A DNA stretch of 11,724 nt, taken from Deltaproteobacteria bacterium (GTDB taxonomy: Bacteria; Myxococcota_A; Polyangia; Polyangiales; Ga0077539). The DNA is taken from contig CANMAT010000048.1 of the NCBI GenBank assembly GCA_947494865.1, positions 1 to 11,724 on the forward strand, read 5' to 3'. The translations under genes and the position numbers were made by a program. This document shows positions 1-6,474 of this stretch, piece after piece. Numbering within the stretch: position 1 is the first letter of the stretch; the number at the start of each line of letters is the position of its first letter. Below the pieces are notes generated by a model, which had not been told where the DNA came from, made no database searches, and saw only the letters and a list, made by a program, of their open reading frames with translations.

Positions 1-1226
1 GGAATGGCGCCCGACTCGAGGATCGCGTGGGTGCCCACCACCGCGCGCACGAGCCCCTGCGCGATCACCTTCTCGGCCTGCTTGCGCGCGCGCGCCGCGG
101 TCGACCCGAGGATCACCGCGAGGGCCCCCCCTTCGCCCGCGAGGCCCCGCTCGAGCGTGCGCGCGTGCTGCTCGGCCACGAGCGTGGTGGGGCAGAGCCA
201 GCACACGCTCCCGCCGTCGCGCAGCACCGCCAGCGAGGCCGCGAGCGCGACGGCGGTCTTGCCCGAGCCCACGTCGCCGACGAGGAGTCGGCGCATGGGC
301 TCGACGCGCTGCATGTCGTCGAGGAGCACCGCCGTGGCCGCGCGCTGACCGGGCGTGAAGGTGAACCCCAGGCGCCCGCCCACCGCGTCGGAGACCGTGA
401 CGTCGGGCGGGACCTTGCGCGCGCCCCCCGACTGTCGCCGCGCCCGCTCGAGCGCGACGCTCAGCGCGAGGAGCTCTTCGAAGCCCATGCGCCGGTGGGC
501 CGAGCTCGTCCCCGCGGCGAGGGCGTGGAGGTACTCGGGCGGCACCGACGCGTCGGGCGTGTGGAGCAATCGCAGCGCCGCGGGTGCGGGAAGGAGCCCC
601 AGAGACTTCGCCACCTCGGGCGGAACGGGGTCGGCCCACTCGTGGGCGCGCTCGAGGGCGCCCGCCACGATGCGAGAGACGTTGCCCGGCGCGATGCTCC
701 CGATGCCGCCGTAGATGGGCTCGATGGGGCGCGTGCGCGTGCCCGGCGCGACCACCTTGGGCTGCACGAGCTCGGCGCCGCCGGGGCCGTCGCGGAGCAT
801 TCCCACCACGCGCATCACCGACCCGACGCCCATGCGCGCGGCCATGCCGGGCTTCGCGTGAAAGAACACCGCGCGCAGCGTCGTAGCCCCGCGCGGCTCC
901 TTGAGGGCCAGCATGAGCCGACGGGCGCTCGGGGGCCCCGCGAGGCGGGCGTCTTCGACGCGGGCCTCGACGGCCACCAGCGAGCCCCACGCGCCGTTTC
1001 GCACGAGGCGCCAATCGTCGGCGTTGCGCAGGTCGAGGTAGCGCCGGGGGAGGTGCGCGAGCACGTCGCCGATGGTGACGAACCCACGGCTGCGGAGCAC
1101 CGCGGCCACCTGCGGGCCCACGTTGCGCAGCTCATCGACGGGGCGGTCTTGCAGGTCGGGCGGGGGGGCCTGCGTCGCGGTGAGCGTCGGCGGCGCGAAG
1201 CCCGACTCGCCAGGGCGTCGCACCAT
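1..1226 (-). CDS. recG: ATP-dependent DNA helicase RecG, N-terminal part (runs off the left edge)
   Basis: RecG is a cytoplasmic superfamily 2 helicase that regresses stalled replication forks and branch-migrates Holliday junctions. The 408 visible codons read through without a stop. Residues about 30-70 match the RecG N-terminal part (DELRNVGPQVAAVLRSRGF, then HLPRRYLDLR), and about 78-165 form the OB-fold wedge region. A Q-motif-like TPGQ lies at 291-294, Walker A GDVGSGKT at 317-324, motif Ia PTTLVAEQHA at 346-355, and the RecG-type VGTHAILE at 397-404. The DEXH box and second helicase lobe lie beyond the window; E. coli RecG has 693 residues. The ATG at 1226 is chosen because it falls 5 bp after the greA stop and leaves about 30 residues before the conserved wedge, as expected. 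No clear Shine-Dalgarno precedes it, so coupling to greA is likely. The family call is near certain; the exact start is less so. Confidence 0.96.
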   Translation of the reverse strand, partial: MVRRPGESGFAPPTLTATQAPPPDLQDRPVDELRNVGPQVAAVLRSRGFVTIGDVLAHLPRRYLDLRNADDWRLVRNGAWGSLVAVEARVEDARLAGPPSARRLMLALKEPRGATTLRAVFFHAKPGMAARMGVGSVMRVVGMLRDGPGGAELVQPKVVAPGTRTRPIEPIYGGIGSIAPGNVSRIVAGALERAHEWADPVPPEVAKSLGLLPAPAALRLLHTPDASVPPEYLHALAAGTSSAHRRMGFEELLALSVALERARRQSGGARKVPPDVTVSDAVGGRLGFTFTPGQRAATAVLLDDMQRVEPMRRLLVGDVGSGKTAVALAASLAVLRDGGSVCWLCPTTLVAEQHARTLERGLAGEGGALAVILGSTAARARKQAEKVIAQGLVRAVVGTHAILESGAI

Positions 1227-1231
1227 CGCGG

Positions 1232-1705
1232 TCAGTCGAAGGAGACTTCGAGCACCTCGTACTCGCGCTCGCCGCCGGGCGTGCGCACCTTCACCTCGTC
1301 GCCCGCGCGCCGCCCCATGAGCTGCTTCGCGAGCGGGGCCTCGTACGAGATCGCGCCGCGCGCCATGTCGGCCTCGGCGGGCCCGACGATGTGATAGTTC
1401 ACCTCTTCTTCGGTGTCGGTGTTGCGCAGCTTGACGCGCGCGCCGAACACGATCTTGTCGCCCTTGAGCTTCGTCGTGTCGACCACCTCGGCGTCGGCGA
1501 GCTGCGACTCGATGCGCACGATCTCGGCGTTGAGCATCCCCTGCTTGTCTTTGGCCGCGTGGTACTCGGCGTTCTCGCGGAGGTCACCGTGCTCGCGCGC
1601 CACGCCGATCTCCTGGCTCACCTTGGGCATCTCGGCCTTCAGGTGCTGGAGGCGGGTGGTGAGTGCGGCGTATCCGCCGGGCGTCATGAGAACCTTGTTC
1701 GACAT
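1232..1705 (-). CDS. greA: Transcription elongation factor GreA
   Basis: GreA enters the secondary channel of RNA polymerase and stimulates cleavage of backtracked transcripts. The product has 157 residues, against 158 in E. coli, and is full length. Residues 1-75 form the N-terminal coiled-coil finger, with the conserved tip REHGDLRENAEYH at 37-49. The two acidic tip residues that help hold the catalytic Mg ion are present as Asp41 and Glu44. The C-terminal FKBP-like domain follows, with FGARVKL near residue 93, the conserved IVGPAEAD, and the closing TPGGEREYEVLEV. The ATG at 1705 has a GAGG ribosome site 5 nt upstream. The reading frame stays open far upstream, but that extension is Arg-rich shadow sequence inside the next gene. 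greA lies 44 bp downstream of the lipoprotein gene and 5 bp upstream of recG, on the same strand, so the three may be cotranscribed. Confidence 0.97.
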   Translation of the reverse strand: MSNKVLMTPGGYAALTTRLQHLKAEMPKVSQEIGVAREHGDLRENAEYHAAKDKQGMLNAEIVRIESQLADAEVVDTTKLKGDKIVFGARVKLRNTDTEEEVNYHIVGPAEADMARGAISYEAPLAKQLMGRRAGDEVKVRTPGGEREYEVLEVSFD

Positions 1706-1710
1706 GGTTG

Positions 1711-1714
1711 CCTC
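1711..1714 (-). promoter_or_regulatory. Ribosome binding site of greA
   Basis: GAGG on the minus strand with a 5-nt spacer to the ATG at 1705. It fixes the greA start and rules out the long open N-terminal extension in the same frame. Confidence 0.65.
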
Positions 1715-1749
1715 GCTTCCTACCAGATGCTTACCGCGCAGAGAAGCCG

Positions 1750-3087
1750 TCAACGCAGCGCGGCCCCGCAGCGGATTCGTGCCACGCCGACCCCGCCGCC
1801 GGGGGTGCGCACGATCCACGCGCCGACGGCGCCGCGGGGGTCCATCCACGCCGGGAGCTCGCCGTGGAGCGCGGGCTCGGCCACGCCGCCGGGCGCGTCG
1901 AGGGAGGGCCTCCCGGTGGCGTCGCACGACCGTCGCATCGTGGTGACGGCGGCCCCTCGCCGGTCGCGCCACCACACGTCGACGGGCCGCTCGACGCTGT
2001 TGTACGCGAACACGCGCACGGCGGCGGTGGGGTTGGCGTCGTTGGCGGTCATCACCATCGGGTCGCCGAGGCGCGCGAGCCCCTGCGCGTTGCGCGCGAG
2101 GCGCGTGAGGGCCACGGAGCCGCCGTCGCCGCGCGCCTCGGTGCCGCTGTCGGGCACCACCCGGTACGCGAGCCACACCGACGCCCCGTCGGGCGACACC
2201 GCCGCCGCGAGCCCGAAGCGGTGCCCCGCGCTGGTGGTGACGCGCACGGGGGTGCCCAGCGAGGCGCCGCGCGCGTCGAGGGCGAGGGCCCACACGTCGG
2301 TGGCCGTGTCGTTGTTCTGGTCGCGCTCGAGCTCGCGCGCCGAGAGCCACGCGATCACCGCGCCGCCGTCGGGCGCGGCCACCACGAGGGGGTCGCCCGC
2401 GTCTTGATCGGGCGGCGACACCTGCCGCGGCGCGGGACACTGCCCCGACGGCACGGGCACGGGAACCACCTGAACCTTCACGGCGCCGCCGGTGGGGCCG
2501 TCGTCGTCCCACGCCACGAGCACGCCGTTGGAGGTCACCGCGGTGGAGACGGCGAGCGCCTCGTCGCGCGCTTCGGGCTGCGTGCACGCCGCGTCGAGGC
2601 CTTCGCCGCCGCGCACGACGTGAAGCCTCCCCGCGGGCGTGTCGTAGGCCCACACCGCCACGGGCGTGGCGCGCTGCGGACCCGCGAGCGAGAGCAGCGC
2701 CTCGCCGCGGTTGCCGCCCGTGAGGCCGGTGGTCACCGCGGGGTGCTGCGCGCGCCCGAGGTGCAGCGCGTGGTCGCGCGCGTCGGCCCACAGGAGCCAC
2801 TGGGTGTTGTCGGCGGCGGCCATCGTGGCCGACTCGATGGCGGGGAAGAGCGCGTCGCCCGCGTCGGGCGGAGACACCACGCCCGCGTCGTCGTCGAGGC
2901 GCTCGCCCGCGGCGGGAGGCGCGTACCACGACACCGCCACGGGGCGGCACGCGGGCGCGCGGGCCCTCGGAGCTCCAGGTGCGAACGCGTCGGGCTCGTC
3001 GGCGATCGCGGCGTCGGGCGCCGCGGGAGAGCCCTTGCGGCACGCGACGAGCGCGACGACGAGGAGTGCGAGCGAGGCGTTGCGCAT
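1750..3087 (-). CDS. Lipoprotein of unknown function with beta-propeller-like repeats
   Basis: I do not recognise a named family. The 445-residue product starts with a type II signal peptide: a hydrophobic run, then lipobox LVAC with Cys16 as the lipidation site. A disordered Asp/Ala/Pro tether follows (PDAAIADEPDAFAPG), as often seen in myxobacterial lipoproteins. The body holds about seven irregular units in which a hydrophobic strand ends in an aromatic pair or an Ala-Trp: TQWLLWAD near 95, TPVAVWAYD near 141, NGVLVAWDDD near 187, GGAVIAWLS near 241, ASVWLAYR near 302, VDVWWRD near 369 and GAVGAWIVR near 419. Each is followed by a short strand. This spacing suggests a 6- or 7-bladed beta-propeller on the cell surface or in the periplasm, which is inference. 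The ATG at 3087 lacks a Shine-Dalgarno sequence but has a TAGAGT hexamer 13 nt upstream. The gene is divergent from the CpeT-like gene and lies 44 bp upstream of greA. Confidence 0.85.
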   Translation of the reverse strand: MRNASLALLVVALVACRKGSPAAPDAAIADEPDAFAPGAPRARAPACRPVAVSWYAPPAAGERLDDDAGVVSPPDAGDALFPAIESATMAAADNTQWLLWADARDHALHLGRAQHPAVTTGLTGGNRGEALLSLAGPQRATPVAVWAYDTPAGRLHVVRGGEGLDAACTQPEARDEALAVSTAVTSNGVLVAWDDDGPTGGAVKVQVVPVPVPSGQCPAPRQVSPPDQDAGDPLVVAAPDGGAVIAWLSARELERDQNNDTATDVWALALDARGASLGTPVRVTTSAGHRFGLAAAVSPDGASVWLAYRVVPDSGTEARGDGGSVALTRLARNAQGLARLGDPMVMTANDANPTAAVRVFAYNSVERPVDVWWRDRRGAAVTTMRRSCDATGRPSLDAPGGVAEPALHGELPAWMDPRGAVGAWIVRTPGGGVGVARIRCGAALR

Positions 3088-3100
3088 CGGAGGGGCCGCG

Positions 3101-3106
3101 ACTCTA
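3101..3106 (-). promoter_or_regulatory. Possible -10 element for the propeller-like lipoprotein gene
   Basis: TAGAGT on the minus strand ends 13 nt before the ATG at 3087. It resembles TANNNT-type -10 boxes. No convincing -35 hexamer lies about 17 nt further upstream, and no Shine-Dalgarno lies between box and start. If it is real, transcription would begin about 6 nt before the start codon. The same hexamer recurs before the DUF1517 gene. Confidence 0.3.
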
Positions 3107-3188
3107 GCGCAGCTTTTTTGCCCTGCGACGACGGAGCACGGTAACCGCCTTGTTTGTAACGGAAAGCGCGCGGCGCAGTGGACGCCGC

Positions 3189-3196
3189 GGGGAGAG
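3189..3196 (+). promoter_or_regulatory. Ribosome binding site of the CpeT-like gene
   Basis: GGGGAGAG with a 7-nt spacer to the ATG at 3204. It selects this ATG over an in-frame TTG at 3150, which would put a charged stretch in front of the signal peptide. Confidence 0.6.
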
Positions 3197-3203
3197 TCAT
3201 GCC

Positions 3204-3857
3204 ATGCGTCGCGTAGTTCTCGGCCTCATGCTCATTCCTGGTGTTCTCGCGGGGGCGTACATGGCGAGCCACGGGTCGCGCGTCGCCGTCGCTTCGCCTG
3301 TCGAGACCCGGGCCAGCGCCCGACTCGCAAGAATGCTCCAGGGCGACTTCGAAGCACCCGCCTCGGGCAGCGACGACACGCACGTGGGCGCCGTCACCCG
3401 CAGGGTCTGCCGCGTCGACGCGCCGGCCCTCGGCGAGCACGTGCTCTACGCCGAGGAGCGCTTCGCCAACGGCACCGGCCGCCCCCTCTCGCAGCGCCTT
3501 TACGTGGTCGACGGCCAGGGCCACCGCCAGGCGCACGTGCGCGAGTTCACCCTCCTCGACCCCGAGGGGGCGCGCGGCCTCTGCGACGAGGCCTCGAAGC
3601 GTAGCCTCACGACCGACGAGGTGACCGAGCGCGCGGGCTGCGACCTCGTGGCCACCTGGCGCGGCGACCGCTTCGAAGCCGCCACCGCGGGCACCGCCTG
3701 CCGCAGCGTGCTCAACGGCGCCTCGCACGCCAAGCGCGAGCTCCTTGTGCGCGAGGGCGAGGTCACCGTGCGCGACCGCGGCTACGACGCGCGCGGCGAG
3801 GCCGTGTGGGGGCACCTCACCGCCCCGATGCGCTTCTCGCGTCGCGCCTCGCTGTGA
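3204..3857 (+). CDS. Exported CpeT/CpcT-family (DUF1001) protein
   Basis: In cyanobacteria this family attaches phycobilin chromophores to phycobiliprotein cysteines. Members in non-photosynthetic bacteria have no known role. The 217-residue product shows family landmarks: LARMLQGDF at 41-49 near the start of the domain, an LYAEERF strand near 81, a QRLYVVDG strand near 97, AGCDLVATWRGDRFEAAT from 144, then TACRSVLNGASHAK near 164, and the closing DRGYDARGEAVWG at 191-203 followed by MRF. The order and spacing fit the calycin-like CpeT barrel. Residues 1-30 form a signal peptide or membrane anchor (MRR, then a hydrophobic stretch, possible cleavage after AVA at 28-30), unlike the cytoplasmic cyanobacterial lyases. 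Four cysteines (69, 127, 146, 166) could form disulfides. It lies 55 bp upstream of the lipase gene. The family call is confident; a lyase function is not, as no phycobiliprotein gene is in view. Confidence 0.88.
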   Translation: MRRVVLGLMLIPGVLAGAYMASHGSRVAVASPVETRASARLARMLQGDFEAPASGSDDTHVGAVTRRVCRVDAPALGEHVLYAEERFANGTGRPLSQRLYVVDGQGHRQAHVREFTLLDPEGARGLCDEASKRSLTTDEVTERAGCDLVATWRGDRFEAATAGTACRSVLNGASHAKRELLVREGEVTVRDRGYDARGEAVWGHLTAPMRFSRRASL

Positions 3858-3898
3858 CTTCGCACGACACCCCGTAGCGAAGCGCCGCACGCGCGCTG

Positions 3899-3904
3899 TA
3901 GGCT
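3899..3904 (+). promoter_or_regulatory. Possible -10 element for the lipase gene
   Basis: TAGGCT ends 8 nt before the ATG at 3913. The distance is what a leaderless transcript would need, and no Shine-Dalgarno precedes the start. No clear -35 hexamer is visible. The call rests on similarity to the TAGAGT boxes before two other starts in the window. Confidence 0.25.
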
Positions 3905-3912
3905 CGGCGCCG

Positions 3913-5991
3913 ATGAGCGCGCGCACACTGGTTTTCTCGGCATTTCTCGCGGGCTGCGGCGGCCTCGACGCGCTCCCCCTTGACGGCAAGCCCGACGCGG
4001 CGATCCCGTTCGACGCGCGCGCGCTCCCCGACACCCTCGCGACCGACGACGCGCCCCCGGCGAAGCCCGCGGTCGAAGAGCGCGTGCCCGTGGCCGCAGG
4101 GCTCGCGAGCTGGGTGCTCCCGCGCGCCGACCTCACCGGCGACCGCCGCACGGCCTTTCTCATGCCGTGGCCCAGCGACGTGGCGCGCACCGCGCGCGGC
4201 AAGATCGACCTCACCTTCATGCCCGGCGCGGGTACGCCCACCATTCTCGGGCAGTACGTGACGCTCTTCACCGACCGCCTCGACGGCTTCTCCACCGTGG
4301 GGGCCGCGTACCTTCGCTTCGGCAGCGCCGTCGACCCGGCCTCGCTCCCCGCGAGCGCCGACGCCTCGCGCCGCGACGCCTCGTCGGTGCAGCTCGTCGA
4401 CGTCGACCCCGCCTCGCCGGACCACGGCCGCCGCCTCCCGCTCCAGTGGTACGTGCGCGACACGCCCACCCGCTACTGGCACAGCAACACCCTCGCGGTG
4501 GCGCCCGCGACGGGCTTTCCGCTGCGCCCCCGCACCCGCTACGCCGTGGTGGTCACGCGCGACCTCCGCGCCCGCGACGGGCGCCCCCTCACGCGCGACC
4601 GCGACCTCGACGCCGTGCTCGCCCCCGCCGCGGCCGGCGAAGACGCCGCCGTCACCGCCGCGCGCGCGGTGTTCACGCCCGCCCTCGACGAGCTCGCCGC
4701 GGTGGGCGTCACGCGCGAGCGCATTCTCTCGGTGACTACGTTCACCACGCTCGATCCGGGCGCGGAGTTCTTTCGCGCCGCCGACTGGCTCCGCACCGCG
4801 GGGCCGACGCCCGCGCTCGCCGACCTCGGCCCGGTGTTCGACCTCGGGTACGCCGACTCGGTGATCGGACACTACGGGCCCAACCCGGTGTTTCAAGCCG
4901 GTCCGCCGCCGTATGGGGTCATGGGGAGCGGCGGCTTCGTGCTCGACGCCGCGGGCGTTCCGCAGGTGCAGCGCACCGAGACGCTGCGCTTCGCGCTCAC
5001 CATCCCGCGGGGCCCCATGCCCGCGCGCGGCTGGCCCCTCGCCATCTACGCCCACGGCACCGGCGGCGACTTTCAGAGCTTCATCATGGATCGCACCGCC
5101 GAGGCGGCCGCCAACGAGGGCGTCGCCATGCTCGGCTTCGACCAGGTGTTTCACGGCGAGCGCGCCACCATGGGCACCTCGCCCGATACGGCCTTCTTCA
5201 ATTTTCTCAACCCCGAGGCGGGGCGCACCAACAACCTCCAGGCCGCGCTCGACCTCATTCAGTGCGGCCGCTTCGCGCGCGTTCTCTCCGTGCCCATGAC
5301 CCGCAACGGCGAGGCCGTGACCGCGCGCTTCGACCCCGCGCGGCTCATGTTCTTCGGGCACTCGCAGGGCGGGCTCAACGGCCCCCTGTGGCTCGCCGCC
5401 GAAGACGCCGCCCACGCCGCCGTGCTCTCGGGCGCCGGCGGGGCGTTCAACGTGTCGCTCCTCCTCAAGACGAGCCCGGTGAACATCCCCGCGATCATCA
5501 CGTCGATCCTCGCCCTCGCGCCGCGCGAGCTCGTCTCGCTGCACCCCGCGGTCACCCTCCTGCAGCTCATGGTCGACCCGTCAGACCCGGTGAACTATGG
5601 GCGCTACCTCGTGCGCGAGCCGCGCCAGGGCCTGCGCGCCAAGCACGTGTTTCAGACGCAGGGCTTCATCGACACCTTCGCGCCCCCCGAGGGCATCGCC
5701 GCCCTCGCGCGCTCCATCGCCCTCCCCCTCGTCGACCCGGTGCTCCACCGCGATCCGCTCTTCGATCTCACGGGGCTCGGCACCACGCTCCTCCCCGCGC
5801 GCAGCAACGTGGTGCTCGGCCGCGGCGCTTCGGTCACCGGCGCGTGGATGCAGTTCGACGCCCCCCGGGGCCGCGACGGACACTTCGTAGTGTTCTCCGT
5901 GCCCGGCGCGCGCCTCCGCGCAGCTTCGTTTCTGGGCAGCGCGGGGCGCGACCCCGACGGGATCCCCACCGTTCCTTCGATGACCGAGTAG
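3913..5991 (+). CDS. Lipoprotein lipase/esterase, alpha/beta hydrolase (VolA-like architecture)
   Basis: A predicted surface or outer-membrane ester hydrolase of 692 residues. A type II signal peptide ends in lipobox LAGC (Cys15), followed by a disordered Asp/Pro/Ala tether that includes PDAAI, as in the lipoprotein at 1750-3087. Residues about 65-270 resemble the beta-rich N-terminal domain of bacterial virulence-factor lipases (PWPSDVAR, DRLDGFSTVGAAYLRF, RTRYAVVVT). The hydrolase domain begins near 365. AHGTGGD at 380-386 is a likely oxyanion-hole strand. GHSQGG at 482-487 gives nucleophile Ser484. QGFIDTFAPP gives a probable acid, Asp587, and GRDGHFVVF gives a probable His657. All triad positions are filled, so it is probably active; substrate chain length cannot be read from sequence. 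The ATG at 3913 is chosen because the signal peptide starts there; the frame upstream is open but Arg/Cys-rich and unlike a protein. The gene follows the CpeT-like gene by 55 bp. Confidence 0.88.
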   Translation: MSARTLVFSAFLAGCGGLDALPLDGKPDAAIPFDARALPDTLATDDAPPAKPAVEERVPVAAGLASWVLPRADLTGDRRTAFLMPWPSDVARTARGKIDLTFMPGAGTPTILGQYVTLFTDRLDGFSTVGAAYLRFGSAVDPASLPASADASRRDASSVQLVDVDPASPDHGRRLPLQWYVRDTPTRYWHSNTLAVAPATGFPLRPRTRYAVVVTRDLRARDGRPLTRDRDLDAVLAPAAAGEDAAVTAARAVFTPALDELAAVGVTRERILSVTTFTTLDPGAEFFRAADWLRTAGPTPALADLGPVFDLGYADSVIGHYGPNPVFQAGPPPYGVMGSGGFVLDAAGVPQVQRTETLRFALTIPRGPMPARGWPLAIYAHGTGGDFQSFIMDRTAEAAANEGVAMLGFDQVFHGERATMGTSPDTAFFNFLNPEAGRTNNLQAALDLIQCGRFARVLSVPMTRNGEAVTARFDPARLMFFGHSQGGLNGPLWLAAEDAAHAAVLSGAGGAFNVSLLLKTSPVNIPAIITSILALAPRELVSLHPAVTLLQLMVDPSDPVNYGRYLVREPRQGLRAKHVFQTQGFIDTFAPPEGIAALARSIALPLVDPVLHRDPLFDLTGLGTTLLPARSNVVLGRGASVTGAWMQFDAPRGRDGHFVVFSVPGARLRAASFLGSAGRDPDGIPTVPSMTE

Positions 5992-6028
5992 GCACGCGCG
6001 GGCTTCGCGTAGTTTCGCGGCGATTCAA

Positions 6029-6090
6029 CGGGTGACAAGCGCAAGGTCGCGGCGCTACTCTCGCATCGTCAACTCGCGTTCTGTCACCCG
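6029..6090. repeat. 9-bp perfect inverted repeat upstream of the 120-residue gene
   Basis: CGGGTGACA at 6029-6037 and its exact reverse complement TGTCACCCG at 6082-6090 are separated by 44 bp. The right arm ends 17 bp before the ATG at 6108. The arms bracket a possible -10 hexamer at 6056-6061, and the left arm overlaps the possible -35. This could be a pair of operator half-sites, or the stem of a long-loop RNA hairpin if transcription starts upstream. No T-run follows, so it does not look like an intrinsic terminator for the lipase gene. Confidence 0.5.
6032..6061 (+). promoter_or_regulatory. Possible promoter of the 120-residue gene
   Basis: GTGACA at 6032-6037 matches the -35 consensus TTGACA at five of six positions. 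An 18-bp spacer separates it from TACTCT at 6056-6061, a weak -10. A start near 6068 would leave about a 40-nt leader. A GGAG at 6090-6093 lies about 14 nt from the ATG, farther than usual. The -35 lies inside the left arm of the inverted repeat, which would allow repression there. Confidence 0.3.
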
Positions 6091-6107
6091 GAGTCGCATC
6101 ACTCCCC

Positions 6108-6470
6108 ATGGCGCTGAGTCTCCACGCTGAATACCTGCTCGGCTACCTCGCCGGCGCCAAGGGCCTCGCCCCGCGCGACGTGGTCCCCTTCGCGCGCATC
6201 GACCCCGCCGACGTCTCCACGCAGACGCGCGCGCTGGTGAAATCTCTCGCGATGGGCGTCACCGACGGCCGCAGCGGTCACCCCGTGCGCGACGCGACCG
6301 ACCTGCGGGCCCGCGTGCTGGCCCTCCTCGGTCGCGAGAACAGCCGCCCCACGCTCGCCCCGCCGCCCGTCGAGAGCGAGCCCGCCGCGGCCGCCGCGAG
6401 CGCGCAGGCCGCCGCCGCGGTGGCCCTCCACCTCGAAGCGATGATCGAGCAAGCCATCGAGACGGCCTGA
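6108..6470 (+). CDS. Small cytoplasmic protein of unknown function
   Basis: I do not recognise this 120-residue protein. It has no signal peptide or membrane segment. Residues 1-80 look like a compact, mostly helical domain with short hydrophobic runs (HAEYLLGYLAGAKGL, then DVVPFARIDP). A short Pro/Glu linker near 85-92 leads to a very Ala-rich helix from about 93 (AAAAASAQAAAAVALHLEAM) that ends in EQAIETA. Such a tail could be a coiled coil or an oligomerisation helix, but it could also simply reflect the high GC content. Codon third positions are strongly G/C, which supports a real gene. The gene stands alone behind its own upstream region and ends 4 bp before the convergent lipoprotein gene, leaving no room for a separate terminator. 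Confidence 0.75.
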   Translation: MALSLHAEYLLGYLAGAKGLAPRDVVPFARIDPADVSTQTRALVKSLAMGVTDGRSGHPVRDATDLRARVLALLGRENSRPTLAPPPVESEPAAAAASAQAAAAVALHLEAMIEQAIETA

Positions 6471-6474
6471 ACAG

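Noticed and set aside
27..1394. Plus-strand 455-codon frame opposite recG
   Set aside because: It is composed largely of Arg, Gly, Ala and His without any domain, and the minus strand encodes unmistakable RecG motifs.
1706..3043. In-frame upstream extension of greA that would give a 603-residue fusion
   Set aside because: The extension is Arg-rich shadow sequence within the lipoprotein gene, and greA has its own ATG with a GAGG ribosome site and normal length.
3112..3118. T-run in the divergent intergenic region as a terminator
   Set aside because: No GC-rich stem precedes it in either orientation, and both flanking genes read away from it.
3858..3882. CTTCGC/GCGAAG stem with a 13-nt loop after the CpeT-like gene
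   Set aside because: The 6-bp stem with a large loop and no following T-run is too weak for an intrinsic terminator.
3817..5544. A 575-codon minus-strand frame opposite the lipase gene
   Set aside because: Its product is rich in Arg, Glu, Gly and His with no recognisable pattern, while the plus strand encodes a clear hydrolase with catalytic motifs.
6471..6474. Bidirectional terminator between the convergent genes
   Set aside because: Only 4 bp separate the two stop codons and no hairpin with a T-run is visible around them.
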